Assembly (NCBI GenBank): GCA_000434635.1
Contig: HF988106.1
Span: 18,586 to 23,873, forward strand
DNA from: Firmicutes bacterium CAG:110
Lineage (GTDB): Bacteria > Bacillota > Clostridia > Oscillospirales > Oscillospiraceae
Direction: 5' to 3'
DNA: 5,288 bases
Below are positions 1 through 5,288 of the stretch, piece by piece. Each line of letters opens with the position of its first letter. Position 1 is the first letter of the stretch. A model generated the notes under the pieces. It was not told the DNA's origin, ran no database searches, and saw only the letters and a list, made by a program, of their open reading frames with translations. A program made the translations under genes and the position numbers.

Positions 1-22
1 CCGATTGTGGATGGCGCTGTTT

Positions 23-766
23 TTATGCGTTCTGTTCCAGAAAATCCCGGCGGTACTGGGAGGGCGTGACGCCCTCGGACTTTTTGAGCACCTTGGTGAA
101 CACCCGGTAGTCGGCATAGCCGGACTGCTCCGATATCTCCGCGATGGGCAATGATGTGGTCAGCAGCAGCTTTTTCGCCTGCTCCATGCGGATGTTGGTG
201 AAATACGTCAGGAAATTGACGCCGATCTCGCTTTTGAACAGCTGGCTGATGTACTGGGGATTCAGGTGAAATTCCTCCGCCAACACGCCAAGGCTCACTT
301 CCTCGGCCAAATGCTCCTGCAAATAGCGGGTAATGCCGTGGATGGGGCGTTCCTCCTGACAGGTCGTCTCCCCCGCGGACTGATGCCGGAACATGGCGAT
401 CTTCAGATTGTCAATGCAGGTGCCGAACTCCTCATAGTTCACCGGCTTCAGGATGTAGTCCGTAATCTGGAGCCGCAGGGCTTCCCGGCAATAGGAAAAA
501 TCGTCGTAGCCGGACACGATGACGAAGGCCGTGTTCGGGTGCTTGAGCCGGGACAGCTGGATGACCTTCAGGCCGTTCATAATGGGGATGTTGATGTCCA
601 TGATGGCGATGTCCGGCTGGAGTGTGTCAATTTTCGTCAGGGCGTCCATGCCGTCGGCGGCTTCTCCCACCACCTCGCAGTCGTGGGCTTCCCAGTCAAA
701 CAGGCGCTTGAAGCCCTCCCGGATCATGATTTCGTCATCCACCAGAAGCACACGCAGCTTCTTCAT
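23..766 (-). CDS. YesN-like response regulator (receiver + AraC-type HTH)
   Basis: This is a 247-residue cytoplasmic transcription factor, the output half of the two-component system encoded here. Residues 1-120 form a CheY-like receiver. It has the acidic pair D10/D11 in LLVDDE, the phosphoacceptor D57 in IAIMDINIP, S85 in IVSGYDDF and K107 in ILKPVN, so every phosphorylation residue is present. After a short linker, residues 145-242 form an AraC-family domain with two helix-turn-helices: one around LAEEFHLNPQYISQLFK, the other around IAEISEQSGYADYRVFTKVL. Length and order match the YesN class. The start at 766 is chosen over an in-frame ATG at 844 because MKKLRVLLVDDE is the normal receiver N-terminus and AAGGAGG sits 7 nt upstream. 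Its ATG overlaps the kinase stop codon (ATGA). The gene ends with TAA at 23-25. The 22 bases beyond show no terminator hairpin. Its DNA targets are unknown; autoregulation of this operon is only inference. Confidence 0.95.
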   Translation of the reverse strand: MKKLRVLLVDDEIMIREGFKRLFDWEAHDCEVVGEAADGMDALTKIDTLQPDIAIMDINIPIMNGLKVIQLSRLKHPNTAFVIVSGYDDFSYCREALRLQITDYILKPVNYEEFGTCIDNLKIAMFRHQSAGETTCQEERPIHGITRYLQEHLAEEVSLGVLAEEFHLNPQYISQLFKSEIGVNFLTYFTNIRMEQAKKLLLTTSLPIAEISEQSGYADYRVFTKVLKKSEGVTPSQYRRDFLEQNA

Positions 767-1251
767 TCCGCTTCCTCCTTCAGCGGCAGCACGACGTGCG
801 CCGTCACGCCGCCGTCCTCGTTTTCCGTATAGCTCAGGCCGCATTCCCGGCCGCAGAGCAGCTTGATGCGCTTCTGCACATTCAGAATGCCGATGCTGTT
901 GCCAGTGAGCTTTGGCGGCTGCTTATCGTAGGATGCCAGCATGGCGTCGATGGCGGCCTTTTTGCCGTCAGCAAAGCCGCTGCCCGTATCCCGGACGCAA
1001 ACTTCCATGCGGCCGTCCGCCGTTTTCTGCGCCGAGATCACCACCGTGCCCCGGTAGCCCCTGTTTTTGAGACCGTGGAGCAGGCTGTTTTCCACAATGG
1101 GCTGCAAAATGAAGTTCGGCACCTGTGCACCCCCCAGCTCCGGGTCGATGTCATATTCGCAGCAAAGTTCCGGATAACGGCAGCACATCAGCTCCACATA
1201 GGCTTCCAGCAGCTCCATCTCGTCGTCCAGCGTGACCATGGGTCTGTCCAC
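763..1251 (-). CDS. Sensor histidine kinase, C-terminal catalytic part (frameshifted fragment)
   Basis: This frame holds the ATP-binding half of the kinase whose N-terminal half is at 1188-2069. Counting from the GTG at 1251, it shows the N box (FILQPIVENSLLHG, N55), the G1 box (VRDTGSGF, D88) and a G2 box (GNSIGILNVQKR, from G117). These are the hallmarks of the HATPase_c domain in LytS/YesM-type kinases. The open frame continues upstream of the GTG to about 1275, encoding FFRLSVKV. That is the expected continuation of LVDF in the other frame, so this is the tail of one gene, not an independent one. I see no ribosome binding site before the GTG. The TGA stop at 763-765 overlaps the regulator ATG. 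Alone, the fragment lacks the phosphoacceptor histidine and membrane sensor, so it would not be a working sensor kinase. The alternative is that it joins the upstream half through ribosomal frameshifting or after correction of a sequence error. Confidence 0.8.
   Translation of the reverse strand: MDRPMVTLDDEMELLEAYVELMCCRYPELCCEYDIDPELGGAQVPNFILQPIVENSLLHGLKNRGYRGTVVISAQKTADGRMEVCVRDTGSGFADGKKAAIDAMLASYDKQPPKLTGNSIGILNVQKRIKLLCGRECGLSYTENEDGGVTAHVVLPLKEEAE
774..780 (-). promoter_or_regulatory. Ribosome binding site of the response regulator
   Basis: The minus-strand sequence AAGGAGG lies 7 nt before the ATG at 766 and inside the last codons of the kinase gene. It fixes the regulator start and rules out the longer in-frame start at 844. 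Because the regulator has its own strong site as well as a 4-nt overlap with the kinase stop, it can probably still be translated even though the kinase frame is broken upstream. Confidence 0.85.
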
Positions 1252-2069
1252 CTTGACGCTGAGCCGGAAGAAAAATCCACCAGCCGCATAAGCAGGCTTG
1301 CCACCGTTTTATCCCCGTTCAGATGTGCCTGAATGCGGATGGTATCCAGCGTGTTGTAAAGAAAATGGGGGTTGACCTGACTTTTCAGGTACAGCATTGA
1401 CAGCTTCTGCTCCACCAGCTCCGCCCGGAGCGCTTCGGGATTTTCCAGCGTGAGGTAAAAGGAAAGGGTCATCAGGGTGATGCCCATTCCACTGATAAGC
1501 CATGTGTGGTGCAATCCCTGCAATACGCACACGGTAAACTCAATGACCAGCGCCGCGCCGATGGCAGAACGCTTTTTTCCGGGGATGGCTTTCCAGTTTC
1601 CCACCAGAAGTCCGGCGCACAGCAGCAGGTAAAAGGCCACGGCGGCATAGGGAACCAGCATGTAAGCCCCCGCGGAATAGTTGCCTTCCGCCGTGACGGT
1701 GTAGGAAATGGGCAGCAGGAAATTCCCCAGCTCCGCGAGCACCAGAAACGCCTTCGCCGGCCAGTCCAGCTGCCGGGGCTTGCCCGTTTCCTCCTGCACC
1801 AGAATGGCGATGTACTGATAAAACAGGTAGATCACCGCCGCCATGCTGCCCAGAAACAGCCGGTGCAGCGCCCCGTTCAGGAGCATCGGCACGGTGTCCA
1901 GATGGTTGACGGTGTAGACGGTGCAGCCGTCCAGCGCCAGATGCACCAGCACCGCCACCAGCAGCACCAAAAAGGTTTTGTGGAGCGCCGTATGCTCCTT
2001 TTCCGCCGTGAAATACATATAGGCGACAAAGGCCACCACCAGAAACAGCGCGATCTCCATCCGAAGCAT
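1188..2069 (-). CDS. Sensor histidine kinase, N-terminal sensor and phosphoacceptor part (7TM, LytS/YesM type)
   Basis: This frame encodes 293 residues, of which about 266 are genuine kinase sequence. Residues 1-208 contain about seven hydrophobic membrane segments (roughly 4-20, 32-48, 68-90, 105-122, 134-156, 168-186 and 192-208) with no large extracellular loop. That suggests sensing within or close to the membrane. The last helix runs into LTLENPEAL and then a short helical linker. The phosphoacceptor box is SQVNPHFLYNTLD with H235, diagnostic of the His_kinase family (LytS/YesM). After LVDF (residue 266) the frame shifts and the remaining residues are nonsense. Restoring the frame would give one protein of about 435 residues ending at 763, a normal length for the family. 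The start at 2069 is supported by GGAGG 7 nt upstream. The gene follows the permease stop after 26 nt. As written, the product lacks the ATP-binding domain and should not autophosphorylate. It pairs by position with the YesN-like regulator just downstream. Confidence 0.85.
   Translation of the reverse strand: MLRMEIALFLVVAFVAYMYFTAEKEHTALHKTFLVLLVAVLVHLALDGCTVYTVNHLDTVPMLLNGALHRLFLGSMAAVIYLFYQYIAILVQEETGKPRQLDWPAKAFLVLAELGNFLLPISYTVTAEGNYSAGAYMLVPYAAVAFYLLLCAGLLVGNWKAIPGKKRSAIGAALVIEFTVCVLQGLHHTWLISGMGITLMTLSFYLTLENPEALRAELVEQKLSMLYLKSQVNPHFLYNTLDTIRIQAHLNGDKTVASLLMRLVDFSSGSASRWTDPWSRWTTRWSCWKPMWS
1271..1275 (-). other. Frameshift site inside the histidine kinase gene
   Basis: The coding strand reads GTG GAT TTT TCT TCC GGC here, with five T in a row. 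In the original frame the conserved kinase sequence stops making sense after LVDF and continues as about 27 Ser/Trp/Arg-rich residues to a TGA at 1188. A shift of -1 (equal to one missing T) gives LVDFFFRLSVKVDRPM, and a loss of two T gives LVDFFRLSV. Both lead into the proper catalytic frame. The short homopolymer makes a sequencing or assembly indel, or a real slippage mutation, the simplest explanation. I see no Shine-Dalgarno-like stimulator in the 15 nt upstream. Confidence 0.8.
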
Positions 2070-2095
2070 GCGCGTTCCTCCCCCTTCTCAGTGCA

Positions 2096-3694
2096 TCATA
2101 GTTCGGCGAACCGGGCGCTGCCTTTCTTTTTCAGCCACAGATACAGCAGGGCGCACAGGATCAGATTCAGCCCCGCAAGGCAGCCCATGTATCCGAAGAA
2201 GCCCAGCTTCCACCCCGGCAGCGCCACGTAGCCCACGAACAGCAGTATCGTATAGCCGAAGCTGCCGAACAGGGCGATCATCACAGGGGCGCTCTGCTTG
2301 ATGGGCGAAATCTCGTTCGTCCAGGTCAGGATGGGATTTTTCACTCCCAGAAACAGGCCGAACAGCGCCATCAGCACCACGTAGGACATTACCAACAGCG
2401 TCATCATCAGAAGCTGCACAGGCAGGAACGGATAGACTGCCGCCGCGCACACTATGCACAGCGCCATGGGAACTGCCGTGAGAATGATCTGCATGGAAAG
2501 CTTCGCTTTCAGCACCTGCCACGGCGTGACCGGCAGGGACTGCATGAGCCACAGGCTCCTCCCCTCCAGCGACACCGAGGGGGCGGTCATATCATTCATG
2601 GAAGCGACCCCGCACAGGCAGATGGACAGCATCACCGGCACGCTCCCCTCCAGGCCGTCAAGCAGGGTCTCCACCGTGGAGAGGAATTCGCCGCCCTTCC
2701 ATAGGATCAGCAGCGCGCAGACCGGCATCAGGAACGTACCCAGGCCGCAGTTGAGCATATAGTTGGGACTTGCGCCGAAATGGGCGAATTCCCGGCCAAG
2801 CAGCGCCGCGGGAATGCTCTTTTGCCGCACAGTGGTTTCCCGGTACACCGTCCGGGCGGTCTTTCCCGTGGCAGTCGCGGTTTTCAGGAAGCTGCGGGAG
2901 ATCAGCGCCCACATGATGGCGAACAGCGCCGCGACAAACACGGTCACAATGATACACGCTTTGGCATCTCCCGTGCCGACGCTGCCAAACAGATAAATGG
3001 GGTAGGCGCCATCCTTGACGGCGGCACCGTAGACCGCCAGATTGGCAAGCAGCTCCTGAATCAGCGCCATTGCCCGGAAATAGAAGAAATAGTACGCACC
3101 GAAAAACGCCAGAGAAATGACGACGGTCACAAAGCTCTTATGCTTCAGCAGGCTGATCTTCGCGACCACCCAGCCCAGCGCGCAGGACAGCGTCATGACA
3201 AAAACGGAGATCAGCGCGGTCAGCAGCACGCCGCCCAGCACATTGGCGAGTGTGACACCGGCCACTGCCCAGTAAACGATCACCGCCGGAAGAATTACAA
3301 TTCCGGAGTACAGCAGTCCCATCAGGTAAACGCCCAGCAGCCGGGAGGCCAGCAGCACGGAGACCGGAATGGGCATGGACAGCAGCAGGTCGTTATCCTT
3401 CGCCAGATACAGGCTGGCATAGGTATTGAACACGCTGCCGAACACGCCGAGGAACACCGCCAGAAGTCCCATCAGCGCAAAATACAGCCAGCCCATGCCA
3501 GCCTGTGCCATGGGAACGCACATTTTAACCGAAAGCAGCGTGAAAATGCCGCCCAGAACAACTACCATCAGCACCGCGAACATAGCGATATACGCAATGG
3601 TCGCCGCCTTGGAACGGGCTTTGTTCTTTTTCGCGTCGTAATAATAAGAGCGGAAAATTTCCAGCAGCTGCTTTTTCAGCAAGAGTTTCAGCAT
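2096..3694 (-). CDS. ABC-2-type transporter permease, 12 membrane helices
   Basis: This is a 532-residue polytopic membrane protein, the membrane half of the ABC transporter whose ATPase lies just upstream. About twelve hydrophobic segments are visible, near residues 33-55, 68-90, 118-142, 152-175, 187-208, 247-266, 318-332, 352-368, 400-421, 426-450, 470-494 and 498-520. A hydrophilic cytoplasmic-looking stretch (270-310, rich in Lys/Arg/Thr) separates two halves of six helices. Each half has a similar amphipathic motif: LLLSMPIPVSVLLASRLL near 103-120 and LWLMQSLPVTPWQVLKAKL near 381-399. This suggests an internal duplication or fusion of two half-permeases. The N-terminus (KKQLLEIFRSYYYD) is a basic amphipathic stretch typical of this exporter type. 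The start at 3694 has GGAGGG 7 nt upstream and overlaps the ATPase end by 7 nt, indicating translational coupling. Family knowledge suggests export of a peptide, lipid or drug, but nothing in the sequence shows the substrate. Confidence 0.88.
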   Translation of the reverse strand: MLKLLLKKQLLEIFRSYYYDAKKNKARSKAATIAYIAMFAVLMVVVLGGIFTLLSVKMCVPMAQAGMGWLYFALMGLLAVFLGVFGSVFNTYASLYLAKDNDLLLSMPIPVSVLLASRLLGVYLMGLLYSGIVILPAVIVYWAVAGVTLANVLGGVLLTALISVFVMTLSCALGWVVAKISLLKHKSFVTVVISLAFFGAYYFFYFRAMALIQELLANLAVYGAAVKDGAYPIYLFGSVGTGDAKACIIVTVFVAALFAIMWALISRSFLKTATATGKTARTVYRETTVRQKSIPAALLGREFAHFGASPNYMLNCGLGTFLMPVCALLILWKGGEFLSTVETLLDGLEGSVPVMLSICLCGVASMNDMTAPSVSLEGRSLWLMQSLPVTPWQVLKAKLSMQIILTAVPMALCIVCAAAVYPFLPVQLLMMTLLVMSYVVLMALFGLFLGVKNPILTWTNEISPIKQSAPVMIALFGSFGYTILLFVGYVALPGWKLGFFGYMGCLAGLNLILCALLYLWLKKKGSARFAEL

Positions 3695-4401
3695 GATTCT
3701 CCCTCCAGCTCAAGGAACACTTCCTCCAGAGAGTCGTCGCCCTTGACTTCCTCCATGGTGCCGGAGCGGATGAGCTTGCCGCCCTTGATGATGGCGACCT
3801 TGTCGCAGAGCTTTTCCGCCACTTCCAGCACGTGGGTGGAGAAGAAGATCGCGCCGCCCCGGTCACAGATCTCCCGCATCATGCCTTTCAGCAGGTGCGC
3901 CGCCTTCGGGTCAAGGCCCACAAAGGGTTCGTCCATGAGGATAAGCTGCGGCTCGTGGAGCCACGCGGCGATGATGGCCAGCTTCTGCTTCATGCCGTGG
4001 GAATAGGCCGCGATGGGCTGCGCCAGATCGCCGGTCAGCTCGAAGGCGTCGGCGTACCGGCGGATGCGCTCGCGCCGCAGAGCGGCATCCACGCCGAAAA
4101 TGTCCGCGATGAAGTTCAGATACCTGATACCTGTCATGTACTCGTACAGGTCGGGATTGTCCGGGATATAGGCGATTTTCCGCTTGCATTCCATAGGCTT
4201 TTCCCGAACGGAATCGCCGCCGATGTAAATTTCTCCCGCATCAAACTGCAAAATGCCCGCCACGGATTTCAGCGTCGTGGTCTTGCCCGCGCCGTTGTGG
4301 CCGATGAAGCCGTAAATCTCACCGGGACGGATGTGCAGGTTCAGGTCGTCCACAGCCTTCTTTTCCCCGTAGGTTTTTGTCAGATGTTCAATGTTCAGCA
4401 T
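3688..4401 (-). CDS. ABC transporter ATP-binding protein, EcsA-like
   Basis: This is a 237-residue cytoplasmic nucleotide-binding subunit that would power the adjacent permease, most likely as a homodimer. The motifs are complete: Walker A GHNGAGKTT (34-42), signature YSHGMKQKL (133-141), Walker B LILMDEP with D157/E158, D-loop GLDP (162-165) and switch histidine H190 in FFSTH. The Q-loop position reads YIPDNPDLYEYMT, so the usual glutamine is replaced. That pattern, the SHGMKQK signature and the C-terminal SLEEVFLELEGE recall EcsA-type ATPases of Firmicutes (a comparison from memory). The start at 4401 is preferred over an in-frame ATG at 4464 because MLNIEHLTKTYG is the normal beginning of the domain, AAGGAG lies 9 nt before it, and the longer form would overlap the upstream gene with an unrelated Arg/Cys-rich extension. 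It begins 25 nt after the upstream stop and overlaps the permease start by 7 nt. Confidence 0.94.
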   Translation of the reverse strand: MLNIEHLTKTYGEKKAVDDLNLHIRPGEIYGFIGHNGAGKTTTLKSVAGILQFDAGEIYIGGDSVREKPMECKRKIAYIPDNPDLYEYMTGIRYLNFIADIFGVDAALRRERIRRYADAFELTGDLAQPIAAYSHGMKQKLAIIAAWLHEPQLILMDEPFVGLDPKAAHLLKGMMREICDRGGAIFFSTHVLEVAEKLCDKVAIIKGGKLIRSGTMEEVKGDDSLEEVFLELEGESC

Positions 4402-4410
4402 ATCGTACCT

Positions 4411-4416
4411 CTCCTT
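4411..4416 (-). promoter_or_regulatory. Ribosome binding site deciding the ATPase start
   Basis: The minus strand reads AAGGAG, then nine bases (AGGTACGAT), then ATG at 4401, all within the 25-nt gap after the upstream gene. This supports the 237-residue ATPase over the 258-residue form that would start at 4464 inside the preceding gene. Confidence 0.8.
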
Positions 4417-4426
4417 TTCTGTTTCG

Positions 4427-5248
4427 TCAGCCCCGCAGACCCGCCGCCTGCATGATGGCTTCAATGCTCTCTACCGGCTCGCTTCCCCAGAAACGGTGAA
4501 TATCCGCGCATCCGGCAACGTCCAGCATGTCGTCTGCCTCGTCGGTCAGAAGCTCTTGATAGGCATAGTCCACCAGCTCCAGTTTTTCCACGCACAGCGC
4601 CTGATCGTCACCCTTGGCGGCCAACCACGCGGCGGCCGCTTCGCCGATCTCATCCGCCCCAAGGCCGGTGTTCACGCCCCAGTCCAGCAGCCTGACGGCC
4701 ACCTGCACCGCCCGCAGAGAAGAACCGGAGATACCGGGGATGACGTTTTCGTCAATATCGTCCAGAATGGGCAGCGTGAGTGCCGGCGCTGCCGCAGTCG
4801 GTGCCTCGGTCGGTACCTCTGTCGGCACTTCGGTCGCGGCGGTGTCGTGACTGCTTCCGTCATCGGGAGCGGCGGCTTCCTTTTTCCAGATGCTGGTTTC
4901 TCCAGCCCCCGTCTTGAGGATGACCTCGTCGATTTCTCCTTCCACGGGGATGGCGACATGGAAATCCCCTGTTTCAAAAATGCCGAATACCGCGCTGAAA
5001 CGGAAGCCGACATACAGCTTGCCGCCCAGTTCCTCGGTGTAGCAGCCGCAGAAGCCCTCCGGGAAGGAGCCGGGATAGAAGCCCTTGATCGTGACGGCGC
5101 TTTCGCTCACGTCCACGGATGTAATGGCCGCTTCCTCGCAGGCGCGGAAGCCGAAAACCTTCCAGCCATAGCGCCCCGCCATAAAAATGCCGGTGAACAG
5201 GATCGCCATGACCAGCAGCGTAATGATAACTGTTTTGATGAATTTCAT
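4427..5248 (-). CDS. Membrane-anchored extracytoplasmic protein with two domains and a TEVP linker, function unknown
   Basis: I do not recognise a named family for this 273-residue protein. Residues 1-4 (MKFI, with K2 and K5) precede a single hydrophobic helix at about 6-24. There is no lipobox cysteine and no clear signal-peptidase site, so it is probably an N-terminal anchor with the rest outside the cell. Residues 38-122 look beta-rich (ITSVDVSESAVTIKGFYPGS, then KLYVGFRF and FHVAIPVEGEIDEVILK, ending in SIW). Residues 130-158 form a low-complexity linker with TEVPTEVPTEAPTAAAP. Residues 172-273 look alpha-helical (SSLRAVQVAVRLLDWG, an AAAAWLAAKG turn, a Cys-containing end). Cysteines are at 37, 67, 69, 219 and 247; C67-G-C69 is closely spaced. 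The start at 5248 has AAGGAG 5 nt upstream. Being first in the visible cluster and 25 nt from the ATPase, it is likely an outer partner of the transporter or of the sensor, which is inference. No catalytic motif is evident. Confidence 0.82.
   Translation of the reverse strand: MKFIKTVIITLLVMAILFTGIFMAGRYGWKVFGFRACEEAAITSVDVSESAVTIKGFYPGSFPEGFCGCYTEELGGKLYVGFRFSAVFGIFETGDFHVAIPVEGEIDEVILKTGAGETSIWKKEAAAPDDGSSHDTAATEVPTEVPTEAPTAAAPALTLPILDDIDENVIPGISGSSLRAVQVAVRLLDWGVNTGLGADEIGEAAAAWLAAKGDDQALCVEKLELVDYAYQELLTDEADDMLDVAGCADIHRFWGSEPVESIEAIMQAAGLRG
4797..4832 (-). repeat. Three tandem 12-bp units encoding the TEVP/TEAP linker
   Basis: On the plus strand three adjacent 12-base units read GTCGGTGCCTCG, GTCGGTACCTCT and GTCGGCACTTCG, followed by a partial unit GTCGCGG. 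They differ at only a few positions and encode the Thr-Glu-Val/Ala-Pro repeats between the two domains of the anchored protein. Such in-frame 12-bp units can gain or lose copies without breaking the gene, changing only spacer length. Pro/Thr/Glu-rich linkers are common in exported Firmicute proteins. Confidence 0.8.
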
Positions 5249-5288
5249 AATGTCTCCTTCTCATGTAAGCTCTGATTAATACTATTTC
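5249..5288 (-). promoter_or_regulatory. Leader of the first visible gene, with ribosome binding site and an A+T-rich edge
   Basis: AAGGAG (5254-5259) lies 5 nt before the ATG at 5248. Beyond it the bases 5266-5288 turn A+T-rich (minus strand GAAATAGTATTAATCAGAGC), unlike the rest of the window. TAGTAT or TATTAAT could be part of a -10 promoter element, but the window ends before any -35 could be seen. It could equally be the tail of another upstream gene or an ordinary intergenic stretch. The ribosome binding site is solid; the promoter is only a suggestion. Confidence 0.35.

Noticed and set aside
1..22. Possible terminator after the response regulator
   Set aside because: The 22 bases downstream of the TAA show no inverted repeat with a T-run. 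Any terminator lies outside the window.
767..844. N-terminal extension of the response regulator to an ATG at 844
   Set aside because: The extra 26 residues are Arg/Gly/Ala-rich, would overlap the kinase gene and lie before the canonical receiver start, which has its own AAGGAGG site.
1249..1251. GTG as an independent start for a stand-alone catalytic protein
   Set aside because: No Shine-Dalgarno sequence lies upstream, and the frame continues as kinase sequence beyond it, so it is an internal valine codon.
1188..1270. Treating the Trp/Ser-rich tail of the kinase N-terminal frame as a real C-terminus
   Set aside because: The conserved catalytic sequence continues without a gap in the -1 frame, so the tail is out-of-frame reading after the shift.
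2780..4006. A long plus-strand open frame of 408 codons opposite the permease and ATPase
   Set aside because: Its translation is rich in His, Gln, Arg and Asn (for example QQHGDRNGHGQQQ) with no domain, and it spans two well-supported minus-strand genes. It is an antisense shadow caused by the codon bias of G+C-rich DNA.
4402..4464. N-terminal extension of the ABC ATPase to an ATG at 4464
   Set aside because: The extension overlaps the 3' end of the anchored-protein gene, is unrelated to ABC domains, and a good ribosome binding site precedes the ATG at 4401.
4391..5275. A plus-strand open frame of 294 codons opposite the anchored protein
   Set aside because: It covers almost exactly the minus-strand gene, has a low-complexity His/Arg/Gly-rich translation and shows no recognisable motif.

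Overview
The window carries one tight, single-direction gene cluster. Every supportable gene lies on the minus strand, so transcription runs from the right edge to the left edge. The DNA is clearly G+C-rich, with strong AAGGAGG-type ribosome binding sites before every start. A YesM/YesN-style two-component pair, an EcsA-like ABC ATPase and a Pro/Thr/Glu linker in an exported protein all point to a Firmicute. A G+C-rich gut clostridium (Oscillospiraceae-like) is my best guess, but the species cannot be fixed from this sequence.

In transcription order the layout is as follows. (1) 5248-4427 encodes a membrane-anchored extracytoplasmic protein of unknown function, with two apparent domains joined by a TEVP/TEAP repeat linker. 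(2) 4401-3688 encodes an ABC transporter ATPase. (3) 3694-2096 encodes a 12-helix ABC-2-type permease that looks like two fused half-permeases. (4) 2069-763 encodes a sensor histidine kinase with about seven N-terminal membrane helices, a His_kinase domain and an HATPase domain. It is split into two reading frames by a -1 shift at a run of five A/T pairs (1271-1275). (5) 766-23 encodes a YesN-like response regulator with a receiver domain and an AraC-type DNA-binding domain. Junctions are a 25-nt gap, a 7-nt overlap, a 26-nt gap and a 4-nt ATGA overlap, so the five genes very probably form one operon or its distal part.

A reasonable reading is a self-contained envelope-sensing or export module. 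The ATPase and permease would export or flip something at the membrane, the anchored protein would work on the outer face, and the kinase/regulator pair would sense a signal and control transcription. The substrate, signal and target genes cannot be read from the sequence. The most important oddity is the kinase frameshift: as written, the kinase keeps its phosphoacceptor histidine but is cut off before its ATP-binding domain, while the regulator is intact. No RNA genes, mobile elements, CRISPR arrays or convincing terminators are visible. There is no gene-free stretch longer than 40 bases.
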